From positions 19,455,069 to 19,519,068 of the forward strand of contig OZ038463.1 of assembly GCA_964036295.1 (NCBI GenBank): a stretch of 64,000 bases of DNA. The letters are read 5' to 3'. Position numbers and translations under genes: made by a program. Every line of letters begins with the position of its first letter. The first letter of the stretch is position 1. Shown piece after piece: positions 10,090 through 22,000 of this stretch. Below the pieces are notes generated by a model. It searched no databases, was not told the DNA's origin, and saw only the letters and a list, made by a program, of their open reading frames with translations. The DNA comes from Plumapathes pennacea. Lineage: Eukaryota; Cnidaria; Anthozoa; Antipatharia; Myriopathidae.

Positions 10090-10695
10090 GGAGGACGTCC
10101 GCATGGAGGAGGTTAAGTTCACAAAAGTTAAGTTGGATCGCTAGTTGAACCCGGCAAGGGTAATCTAGTTTTAAATAGATCTCTGTAGTGCAAAGACGAC
10201 CGGAAAAAGTACCAACGGCCAGAAATGGCAAGCTTTCTCGAACGATGAAATTGCAGGGACCCAGTTGATTTGGCGTTGCTAGTGAGTTCGCGGCGTGAGT
10301 TGCGTCGAGACCAGAATATACCAAAATGGACAGTAGGGACAAGAGCGGAACTCCCAAGAGAGACTTCCAGTTTCTCACCAGAAAAATATCACACATAGAG
10401 AACTTGGCTTTTGACATCTTGCTCAAATGAAACCTAACTAAACTATAAATTATCATTACAACACTCATACGCCTAATTCTTAAAGGTTGAGCGACTCTGT
10501 ATTTTGAGCTTAGGAGCGAAAGTGTCAGCCGGCAAGAAAAGCTGAGTAATGCGTGACATATCTTTTTATGCACAATCGATTTTGGCAGTTTGACTTCGAA
10601 CATGTATTTCTAATCAGAAGCCACGATTAATCCAGCCTTCGCTTCAATACTTATCTACTCCTTTTATTAACTGAATGCGTTTCTTCTCTCAGGCT
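10090..10695 (+). repeat. Old tandem duplication, copy 2
   Basis: Second copy of the 9190-9740 block, clearly diverged. It also ends in an acceptor-like tract, GCGTTTCTTCTCTCAG at 10692. The parallel acceptor-like ends could mean duplicated exon-flanking DNA, but neither downstream segment gives a convincing coding exon. Confidence 0.6.
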
Positions 10696-12044
10696 TTAGA
10701 GTATTCGTGCTCTGTAACAAATATAAAACTGAAAGCCCGCGGGACTGAAAGCGAGGAATGAATGAAACACGATACCTGTTTACAATATTTTGCGGTTTTG
10801 ATCACAGCGTGTTCGGTCCATTTATGACTGCAAACTCAATGCTCAGGACTATTTCGGTGTATTGTTCATTTCTAGTACACATTGACCACTGCGAACAAAC
10901 ATGATCGAATGGAAGAAACATTTCAGCAGACAATGTACGATAAGCAGAAGCATATTGTTAGGCAACAAATGTAATGTACAATGTAAAGCATAAGCTATTG
11001 TTTTACGGCTACAGCTCATCGTAGCTTTGGTTCCCGTTTTCGGCCTGTTATCTTCCCAGAAGTATTTCGTGTCGCCACAGAAAGTTTCGTCGGGACTAAA
11101 TAATTAGCGGCGACAGAGTTATTTGCAATCGCGTAGCGGTATCCATCAAATATCGAATCCACGAAATTTCCGCGGTGAACTTAAGAATGCAAGCCAAAAT
11201 CATTCCAGTCCAGTTTATCCGTGCATGTTCCACAGAACCAAACGGTGTTGAGTTTCGAGCATAATTGCCTCGCTGTGTCAACCTGCGTTACAGCTGTAGA
11301 AGCACCCTCGTTAACCGACTGGTTTCCGTTTACAAAAGAACGGCGCAATGGCTGCATTTCATGATCACGGCATAATAGCCATGTAGTTTCATCATCTTCG
11401 TTCGTCCGAACATTCTCGCTCAATTGCGGCATGCTTTCGTAATCATAGTGCTTCAAATGCTTGACAACCATGATAAATCAGAAGAAACTACCTTCGACGA
11501 GTTAAACCCGTTCGTCACAAATTTGGAATGCCCAAATTTGGATAGAACACAAAAGAACACATCTTTATATGGATTTCCATTGTGAACGCAGAGTGAATGG
11601 GGGACATCTCAATCCCATAAAGGTCGCCTCTCCACTTCGTGGAGTGGGCGACCTTCAAAACTGGAAGAGCGCAAGTATACGTCAACAAAAATCTCACGTA
11701 ACATACTTTGAAACTCAGCCAAGAAAAGAAGGCTTCCACGCCGCTTGCACGTGAACATTATCCAATCAAAATATAGTATTTTTGCTTACACGTCAATCAA
11801 AATTCAAAATCCTAGAGGGGGGACTTCTTTTACCAATTGTCATGATACCAACGCTGTGGTTTTCGGGTGAAAACAATTATATGCTGGGCCCTTAGGCCCA
11901 GGTTAAATGCAAAGTAAGTTAAATGCAACTTTTACAAGCCAAACTTCAAATTGGGAGCAAACAAGGGCGATTTACTACGGATAGTTTTTATATGGCGCTA
12001 TTTTAAAGTTCTTTCCGTACCAACAGATTGCCGAACATAATAAT
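10696..12044. other. No supported gene
   Basis: A 96-codon minus-strand frame (11471-11181) starts at an ATG with A at -3 and G at +4, but I recognise no domain. No splice structure supports it. The rest is AT-rich. Confidence 0.35.
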
Positions 12045-12119
12045 AATATAACGAGTGTCTGCACCGAAAGCGTCATTCTGCAACTGAGAGAAACTCAGCA
12101 AGGATAAACCTCTGCGAAG
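12045..12119 (+). other. Probable noncoding first exon of the TPR-CHAT gene
   Basis: The sequence ends in donor GCGAAG|GTGAGT at 12119/12120. Spliced to acceptor CCTTTTTCGTTTAG at 13007 it would remove an 888-bp intron and join directly to the exon holding the TPR-CHAT start codon. The frame continuing into that exon has a stop at 12044-12046 and no ATG before the donor, so the exon would be 5' UTR. The true 5' end is not visible; 12045 is a nominal limit. Inference from splice consensus only. Confidence 0.35.
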
Positions 12120-12743
12120 GTGAGTATTTTATTCATAGCATGATTAACATTTGACTTGATATAATCTAAAGGCTTCTTCTCCGCATAACTATCAAAATGT
12201 GTGAATGGCATGATTGGATGAATATCGACGACAAAAACAGTAAGAAGCCTTGTGAAATCAAACTATACGTATCCTGCTCGTTTTGATCTACTGCATAATT
12301 AACTATTGGCTTCTAAATTTGACTGAGTCTGCGACGACTACCACAAAAGGCTGTAGGATAAAGATGCCGTTTGTGTGTCGTGCTGATAAATCGTGATAAA
12401 TAATACCAGGAAATTTTCCACTTCGCTGGGAAATTGCTGATCGTCTTGGAACTATTTTGAGTTTGTGATCACTCAATAAAAAATACTTGTACCGTATTTT
12501 CGTGAAGCAGGATTTATGTCCTAGTCTTATTGTTTGGTCAGTGGGCAAATGGCGAGTCCTATAACTACTAAAATGTAATTCAGCCAAATTCGTAGAAAGT
12601 GCAATCACGTATTCTGTTTAACAAATATAGGGTCTCGAACAGTTTGAGCTCCTTTTATAGTTAGGGTCCTTGTTGCTACGAGTTTTGATGCGGATTATCG
12701 ATAAAGCGCATGCGCGACACGCCCAAAAAAGAGTTCGACTGCA

Positions 12744-12868
12744 ACAGTGATCAGACACATTTTTTATAGACAGTGATCGGACACGTTTTTTAGACAGTGA
12801 TCGGACATGATTTATAGACAGTGATCAGACACGTTTTATAGACAGTGATCGGACACGTTTTATAGACC
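12744..12868 (+). repeat. 26-bp minisatellite with core AGTGATCGGACACG
   Basis: Five head-to-tail copies of ACAGTGATC(A/G)GACA(C/T)(G/A)TTTTATAG, 24-28 bp each. The last runs into AGACCGTAATTACC. It lies in the inferred 5' intron of the TPR-CHAT gene, about 200-320 bp upstream of its start codon. Confidence 0.8.
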
Positions 12869-13060
12869 GTAATTACCACTCAACGTTTCTAGAGACCTAA
12901 TAGGAACACAAATGTAAGCAGATCTCTTTGAATGTTCTTTTTATCGATTTGAAATTTTGTAACCTAAATGTAGTCTAAGTAGTTCTTTTGTTTCCTTTTT
13001 CGTTTAGTCTTTGATACCGTAATCCGTCGTGTACCGTTTTGGCTATTGAGTATCACAAAA

Positions 13061-16000
13061 ATGGGCCTTACATTCGCAAAAGAGATTCGAGACAAACATG
13101 GAGAAGGAACAGCTTATGGCAATCTTGGTTCCTGCTTCTTGCATCTCGGCCAGTACGACAAGGCTATTGAGTATCACAAAATGGGCCTTACTATCGCAAA
13201 AGAGACTGAAGACAAACTCGGAGAAAGAACAGCTTATGGCAATCTTGGTTGTTGTTATAAATCTCTCGGCCAGTACCACAAGGCTATTGACTATCACAAA
13301 ATGGGTCTTACTATCGCAAAAGAGATTGGAGACAAAAACGGAGAAGGAACAGCTTATGGCAATCTTGGTTGTTGCTATTACTCTCTCGGCCAGTACGACA
13401 AGGCTTTTGAGTATCACAAAATGCGCCTTACTATCGCAAAAGAGATTGGAGACAAAGACGGACAAGGAACAGCTTATGGCAATCTTGGTTGTTGCTATGA
13501 CTCTCTCGGCAAGTACGATAAGGCTATTGAGTATCACAAAATACGCCTTACTATCGAAAAAGAGATTGGAGACAAAAACGGAGAAGGAACAGCTTCCGGT
13601 AATCTTGGTTCTTGCTATTACTCTCTCGGCCAGTACGACAAGGCTATTGCGTATCACAAAATGGGCCTTACTATTGCAAAAGAGATTGGAGACAAACACG
13701 GAGAAGGAACAGCTTATGGCAATCTTGGTTGTTGCTATAAATCTCTCGGCCAATACGACAAGGCTATTGATTATCAGAAAATGCGCCTTACTATCGCAAA
13801 AGAGATTGGAGACAAAAACGGAGAAGGAACAGCTTATGGCAATCTTGGTTCTTGCTATTACTCTCTCGGCCAGTACGACAAGGCTATTGAGTATCACAAA
13901 ATGGGCCTTACTATCGCAAAAGAGATTGGAGACAAAGACGGACAAGGAAGAGCTTATGGCAATCTTGGTTGTTGCTATGACTCTCTCGGCCAGTACGACA
14001 AGGCTATTGAGGATCACAAAATGGGCCTTACTATCGCAAAAGAGATTGGAGACAAACACGGAGAAGGAAGAGCTTATGGCAATCTTGGTTGTTGCTATGA
14101 CTCTCTCGGCAAGTACGATAAGGCTATTGAGTATCACAAAATACGCCTTACTATCGAAAAAGAGATTGGAGACAAAAACGGAGAAGGAACAGCTTCCGGT
14201 AATCTTGGTTCTTGCTATTACTCTCTCGGCCAGTACCACAAGGCTATTGCGTATCACAAAATGGGCCTTACTATTGCAAAAGAGATTGGAGACAAACACG
14301 GAGAAGGAACAGCTTATGGCAATCTTGGTTGTTGCTATAAATCTCTCGGCCAATACGACAAGGCTATTGATTATCAGAAAATGCGCCTTACTATCGCAAA
14401 AGAGATTGGAGACAAAAACGGAGAAGGAACAGCTTATGGCAATCTTGGTTCCTGCTATTACTCTCTCGGCCAGTACGACAAGGCTATTGAGTATCACAAA
14501 ATGGGCCTTACTATCGCAAAAGAGATTGGAGACAAAGACGGACAAGGAAGAGCTTATGGCAATCTTGGTTGTTGCTATGACTCTCTCGGCCAGTACGACA
14601 AGGCTATTGAGGATCACAAAATGGGCCTTACTATCGCAAAAGAGATTGGAGACAAACACGGAGAAGGAAGAGCTTATGGCAATCTTGGTTGTTGCTATGA
14701 CTCTCTCGGCCAGTACGACAAAGCTATTGAGTATCACAAAATGGGCCTTACTATCGCAAAAGAGATTGGAGACAAAAACGGAGAAGGAACAGCTTCTGGC
14801 AATCTTGGTTCTTGCTATAACTCTCTCGGCCAGTACCACAAGGCTATTGACTATCACAAAATGGGCCTTACTATCGCAAAAGAGATTGGAGACAAGCACA
14901 GAGAAGGAAGAGCTTATGGCAATCTTGGTTGTTGCTATAACTCTCTCGGCCAGTACGACAAGGCTATTGAGTATCACAAAATCGGCCTTACTATCGCAAA
15001 AGAGATTGGAGACAAACATGGAGAAGGAAGAGCTTATGGCAATCTTGGTTCTTGCCATAAATCTCTCGGCCAATACGACAAGGCCATTGAGTATCACAAA
15101 ATAGGCCTTACTATCGCAAAAGAGATTGGAGACAAAAACGGAGAAGGAACAGCTTACGGCAATCTTGGTTGCTGCTATTACTCTCTTGGCCAGTACGATA
15201 AGGCTATTGATTATCAGAAAATGCGCCTTACTATCGCAAAAGAGATTGGAGACAAAAACGGAGAAGGAACAGCTTATGGCAATCTTAGTTCTTGCTATTA
15301 CTCTTTCGGCCAGTACGACAAAACTATTGAGTATCACAAAATGGGCCTTACTATCGCAAAAGAGATTGGAGACAAACACGAAGAAGGAAGAGCTTATGGC
15401 AATCTTGGTTGTTGCTATGACTCTCTCGGCCAGTACGACAACGCTACTGATTATCAGAAAATGCGCCTTGCTATCGCAAAAGAGATTAGAGACAGTAGTG
15501 GAGAAGGAACAGGTTATGGCAATCTTGGTTCTTGCTATTACTCTCTCGGCCAGTACGACAAGGCTATTGAGTATCACAAAATGGGCCTTACTATCGCAAA
15601 AGAGATTGGAGACAAACACGGAGAAGGAAGAGCTTATGATAATATTGGTTCTTGCTATAAATGTCTCGGCCAATACGACAAGGCTATTGAGTATCACAAA
15701 ATGGGCCTCACTATCGCAAAAGAGATTGGAGACAAACACGGAGAAGGAACAGCTTATGGCAATCTTAGTTCTTGCTATGACTCTCTCGGCCAGTACGACA
15801 AGGCTATTGAGTATCACAAAATGGGCCTTACTATCGCAAAAGAGATTGGAGACAAACACGGAGAAGGAACAGCTTATGGCAATCTTAGTTCTTGCTATGA
15901 CTCTCTCGGCCAGTACGACAAGGCTATTGATTATCAGAAAATGCGCCTTACTATCGCAAAAGAGTTTGGAGACAAAAACGGAGAGGGAACAGCTTACGGC

Positions 16001-19000
16001 AATCTTGGTTGTTGCTATTACTTTCTCGGCCAGTACGACAAGGCTATTGAGTATCAGAAAATGCGCCTTACTATCGCAAAAGAGATGGGAGACAAACACG
16101 GAAAAGGAAGAGCTTATGGCAATCTTGGTTCTTGCTATTATTCTCTCGGCCAGTACGACAAGGCTTTTGATTATCACAAAATGGGCCTTACTATCGGAAA
16201 AGAGATTGGAGACAAACACGGAGAAGGAACAGCTTATGGCAATCTTGGTTGTTGCTATGATTCTCTCGGCCAGTACGACAAGGCTATTGAGGATCACAAA
16301 ATGGGTCTTACTATCGCAAAAGAGATTGGAGACAAACACGGAGAAGGAAGAGCTTATGGCAATCTTGGTTGTTGCTATGACTCTCTCGGCCAGTACGACA
16401 AAGCTATTGAGTATCAGAAAATGCGCCTTACTATCGCAAAAGAGATTGGAGACAAACACGGAGAAGGAAGAGCTTATGGCAATCTTAGTTCTTGCTATGA
16501 CTCTCTCGGCCAGTACGACAAGGCTTTTGATTATCACAAAATGGGCCTTACTATCGGAAAAGAGATTGGAGACAAACACGGAGAAGGAAGAACTTATGGC
16601 AATCTTGGTTGTTGCTATGACTCTCTCGGCCAGTACGACAAGGCTATTGAGGATCACAAAATGGGCCTTACTATCGCAAAAGAGATTGGAGACAAACACG
16701 GAGAAGGAAGAGCTTATGGCAATCTTGGTTGTTGCTATGACTCTCTCGGCCAGTACGACAAAGCTATTGAGTATCACAAAATGGGCCTTACTATCGCAAA
16801 AGAGATTGGAGACAAAAACGGAGAAGGAACAGCTTACGGCAATCTTGGTTCTTGCTATAACTCTCTCGGCCAGTACCACAAGGCTATTGACTGTCACAAA
16901 ATGGGCCTTACTATCGCAAAAGAGATTGGAGACAAGCACAGAGAAGGAACAGCTTATGGCAATCTTGGTTGTTGCTATTACTCTCTCGGCCAGTACGACA
17001 AGGCTATTGAGTATCACAAAATGCGCCTTACTATCGCAAAAGAGATTGGAGACAAAAACGGAGAAGGAAAAGCTTACTGCAATCTTGGTTCTTGCTATTA
17101 CTCTCTCGGCCAGTACGACAAGGCTATTGACTATCACGAAATGGGTCTTACTATCGCAAAAGAGATTGGAGACAAACACGGAGAAGGAAGAGCTTATGGC
17201 AATCTTGGTTCTTTCTATTACTCTCTTGGCCAGTACGACAAGGCTATTGAGTATCACGAAATGGGCCTTACTATCGCAAAAGAGATTGGAGACAAACACG
17301 GAGAAGGAACAGCTTACAGTAATCATGGTTCTTGCTATTACTTTCTCGGCCAGTACGACAAGGCTATTGAGTATCAGAAAATGGGCCTTACTATCGCAAA
17401 AAAGATAGTAGACAAACACGGAGAAGGAACAGCTTACAGCAATCTTGGTTGTTGCTATAAATCTCTTGGCCAGTACGACAAGGCTATTGAGTATCAGAAA
17501 ATGCGCCTTACTATCGCAAAAGAGATTGGAGACAAACACGGAGAAGGAACAGCTTATGGCAATCTTGGTTCTTGCTATTACTCTCTCGGCCAGTACGACA
17601 AGGCTTTTGATTATCACAAAATGGGCCTCACTATCCGAAAAGAGATTGGAGACAAACACGGAGAAGGAACAGCTTATGGCAATCTTGGTTGTTGCTATGA
17701 TTCTCTCGGCCAGTACGACAACGCTACTGATTATCACAAAATGGGTCTCACTATCGCAAAAGAGATTGGAGACAAACACGGAGAAGGAACAGCTTATGGC
17801 AATCTTAGTTATTGCTATGACTCTCTCGGCCAGTACGACAAGGCTATTCATTATCAGAAAATGCGCCTTACTATCGCAAAAGAGTTTGGAGACAAAAACG
17901 GAGAGGGAACAGCTTACGGCAATCTTGGTTGTTGCTATTACTTTCTCGGCCAGTACGACAAGGCTATTGATTATCAGAAAATGCGCCTTACTATCGCAAA
18001 AGAGATTGGAGACGAACACGGAAAAGGAAGAGCTTATGGCAATCTTGGTTCTTGCTATTACTCTCTCGGCCAGTACCACAAGGCTTTTGATTATCACAAA
18101 ATCGGCCTTACTATCGGAAAAGAGATTGGAGACAAACACGGAGAAGGAACAGCTTATGGCAATCTTGGTTGTTGCTATGATTCTCTCGGCCAGTACGACA
18201 AGGCTATTGAGGATCACAAAATGGGTCTTACTATCGCAAAAGAGATTGGAGACAAACACGGAGAAGGAAGAGCTTATGGCAATCTTGGTTGTTGCTATGA
18301 CTCTCTCGGCCAGTACGACAAAGCTATTGAGTATCAGAAAATGCGCCTTACTATCGCAAAAGAGATTGGAGACAAACACGGAGAAGGAAGAGGTTATGGC
18401 AATCTTGGTTCTTGCTATTACTCTCTCGGCCAGTACGACAAGGCTTTTGATTATAACAAAATGGGCCTTACTATCGGAAAAGAGATTGGAGACAAACACG
18501 GAGAAGGAAGAACTTATGGCAATCTCGGTTGTTGCTATTACTCTCTCGGCCAGTACGACAAGGCTATTGAGGATCACAAAATGGGCCTTACTATCGCAAA
18601 AGAGATTGGAGACAAACACGGAGAAGGAAGAGCTTATGGCAATCTTGGTTGTTGCTATGACTCTCTCGGCCAGTACGACAAAGCTATTGAGTATCACAAA
18701 ATGGGCCTTACTATCGCAAAAGAGATTGGAGACAAAAACGGAGAAGGAACAGCTTACGGCAATCTTGGTTCTTGCTATAACTCTCTCGGCCAGTACCACA
18801 AGGCTATTGACTATCACAAAATGGGCCTTACTATCGCAAAAGAGATTGGAGACAAGCACAGAGAAGGAACAGCTTATGGCAATCTTGGTTGTTGCTATTA
18901 CTCTCTCGGCCAGTACGACAAGGCTATTGAGTATCACAAAATGCGCCTTACTATCGCAAAAGAGATTGGAGACAAACACGGAGAAGGAAAAGCTTACTGC

Positions 19001-22000
19001 AATCTTGGTTCCTGGTATTACTCTCTCGGCCAGTACGACAAGGCTATTGACTATCACGAAATGGGTCTTACTATCGGAAAAGAGATTGGAGACAAACACG
19101 GAGAAGGAAGAGCTTATGGCAATCTTGGTTCTTTCTATTACTCTCTCGGCCAGTACGACAAGGCTATTGAGTATCACGAAATGGGCCTTACTATCGCAAA
19201 AGAGATTGGAGACAAACACGGAGAAGGAACAGCTTACAGTAATCTTGGTTCTTGCTATTACTTTCTCGACCAGTACGACAAGGTTATTGAGTATCAGAAA
19301 ATGGGCCTTACTATCGCAAAAGAGATAGTAGACAAACACGGAGAAGGAACAGCTTATGGCAATCTTGGTTGTTGCTATAAATCTCTTGGCCAGTACGACA
19401 AGGCTATTGAGTATCAGAAAATGCGCCTTACTATCGCAAAAGAGATTGGAGACAAACACGGAGAAGGAACAGCTTATGGCAATCTTGGTTCTTGCTATTA
19501 CTCTCTCGGCCAGTACGACAAGGCTTTTGATTATCACAAAATGGGCCTTACTATCCGAAAAGAGATTGGAGACAAACACGGAGAAGGAACAGCTTATGGC
19601 AATCTTGGTTGTTGCTATGATTCTCTCGGCCAGTACGACAAGGCTATTGAGGATCACAAAATGGGTCTTACTATCGCAAAAGAGATTGGAGACAAACACG
19701 GAGAAGGAAGAGCTTATGGCAATCTTGGTTGTTGCTATGACTCTCTCGGCCAGTACGAAAAGGCTTTTGATTATAACAAAATGGGCCTTACTATCGGAAA
19801 AGAGATTGGAGACAAACACGGAGAAGGAAGAACTTATGGCAATCTTGGTTGTTGCTATGACTCTCTCGGCCAGTACGACAAGGCTATTGAGGATCACAAA
19901 ATGGGCCTTACTATCGCAAAAGAGATTGGAGACAAACACGGAGAAGGAAGAGCTTATGGCAATCTTGGTTGTTGCTATGACTCTCTCGGCCAGTACGACA
20001 AAGCTATTGAGTATCACAAAATGGGCCTTACTATCGCAAAAAAGATTGGAGACAAAAACGGAGAGGGAACAGCTTACGGCAATCTTGGTTCTTGCTATTA
20101 CTCTCTCGGCCAGTACCACAAGGCTATTGACTATCACAAAATGGGCCTTACTATCGCAAAAGAGATTGGAGACAAGCACAGAGAAGGAACAGCTTATGGC
20201 AATCTTGGTTGTTGCTATTACTCTCTCGGCCAGTACGACAAGGCTCTTGAGTATCACAAAATGCACCTTACTATCGCAAAAGAGATTGGAGACAAACACG
20301 GAGAAGGAAAAGCTTACTGCAATCTTGGTTCTTGCTATTACTCTCTCGGCCAGTACGACAAGGCTATTGACTATCACGAAATGGGTCTTACTATCGCAAA
20401 AGAGATTGGAGACAAACACGGAGAAGGAAGAGCTTATGGCAATCTTGGTTCTTTCTATTACTCTCTCGGCCAGTACGACAAGGCTATTGAGTATCACGAA
20501 ATGGGCCTTACTATCGCAAAAGAGATTGGAGACAAACTCGGAGAAGGAACAGCTTACAGTAATCTTGGTTCTTCCTATTACTTTCTCGGCCAGTACGAGA
20601 AGGCTATTGAGTATCAGAAAATGCGCCTTACTATCGCAAAAGAGATAGTAGACAAACACGGAGAAGGAACAGCTTACAGCAATCTTGGTTGTTGCTATAA
20701 ATCTCTTGGCCAGTACGACAAGGCTATTGAGTATCAGAAAATGCGCCTTACTATCGCAAAAGAGATTGGAGACAAACACGGAGAAGGAACAGCTTATGGC
20801 AATCTTGGTTGTTGCTATGACTCTCTCGGCCAGTACGACAAGGCTATTGAGTATCACAAAATTGGCCTTACTATCGCAAAAGAGATTGGAGACAAAGACG
20901 GACAAGGAACAGCTTACATCAATCTTGGTTTTCGCTATTACTCTCTCGGCCAGTACGAAAAGGCTATTGAGTATTACAAAATGAGCCTTACTATCGCAAA
21001 AGAGATTGGAGACAAACACGGAGAAGGAAGAGCTTATAGCAATCTTGGTTCTTGCTATTACTCTCTCGGCCAGTACGACAAGGCTATTGAGTATTACAAA
21101 ATGGGCCTTACTATCGCAAAAGAGATTGGAGACAAACACGGAGAAGGAGCAGCTTACGGCAATCTTGGTTGTTACTATAAATCTCTCGGCCAGTACGACA
21201 AGGCTATTGATTATCAGAAAATGCGCCTTACTATCGCAAAAGAGATTGGAGACAAACGCGGAGAAGGAATAGCGTACGGCAACTTTGGTCATATATATTT
21301 CGCTCGCGGCCAGTGTGGAGATGTTGAGAGCAATTTAAGAAAGAGTATAAAGTGCTACCTTGAATTGCTTAAGACTGTACCGAATTGGGATGAAAGTAGG
21401 GTTTCTTTTATCGAGAAATTTGTGAACACGTATAAAACCCTGATCATAACTTTTCTGTATCAAGAGAAAAGAGAGAAAGCCCTTGTTGCTGCTGAAAACG
21501 GACGTTCTAGAGCTTTAGTTCACCTTTTGTCCACCTGCTCTGTTAAATGCGAATCCAGAGTTAAAAACCTCAACGCAATCTGTGAAGTTGTCAAAGCCCT
21601 GGAAAGTACAGTCCTATTCTTTGCGTTACTTAACGATGATATTTGCACTTGGATCATACAGCCAAATGGAGATGTCTTGCTTCATCACAAAACTTGTACT
21701 GAAGATGTAGACTCTCTTGTTAACAAGGCTATAAAGTCGATACAACCAAACGAGAATGACAGATGCGAAGATCGCTCACTGTCGTTTCTTTATCCAAAAG
21801 AGTTGTCAAATCCCACTAAGAAGAAATCAGAATCGATGCAAGCTCGTGCCGCCATGCCTGTAGGCTGGACTGTTCAACAATTAGTATCATCTCATCCCAG
21901 GACCCGACAATCTGCATCCACGCAAAAAGAGGACGTCGGCATGAAGACGGTATCCGTGCCTCTATGCAAATCAGAGTCCTCTAAAAATGCGGACAATTTA

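Noticed and set aside
11181..11471. 96-codon minus-strand frame with good start context
   Set aside because: No domain, no splice partner; a length expected by chance in 64 kb of this composition.
13100..21259. Regular repeat spacing suggestive of a CRISPR array
   Set aside because: Units are contiguous 120-bp coding repeats without unique spacers, in a eukaryotic gene.
13043..21292. A 2749-codon antisense open frame and several plus-strand frames of 430-760 codons across the TPR array
   Set aside because: A 120-bp unit is divisible by three, so any frame without a stop in the unit stays open through all copies. The sense frame encodes proper TPRs joined to a CHAT domain; the others are hydrophobic or Lys/Leu repeats with no support.
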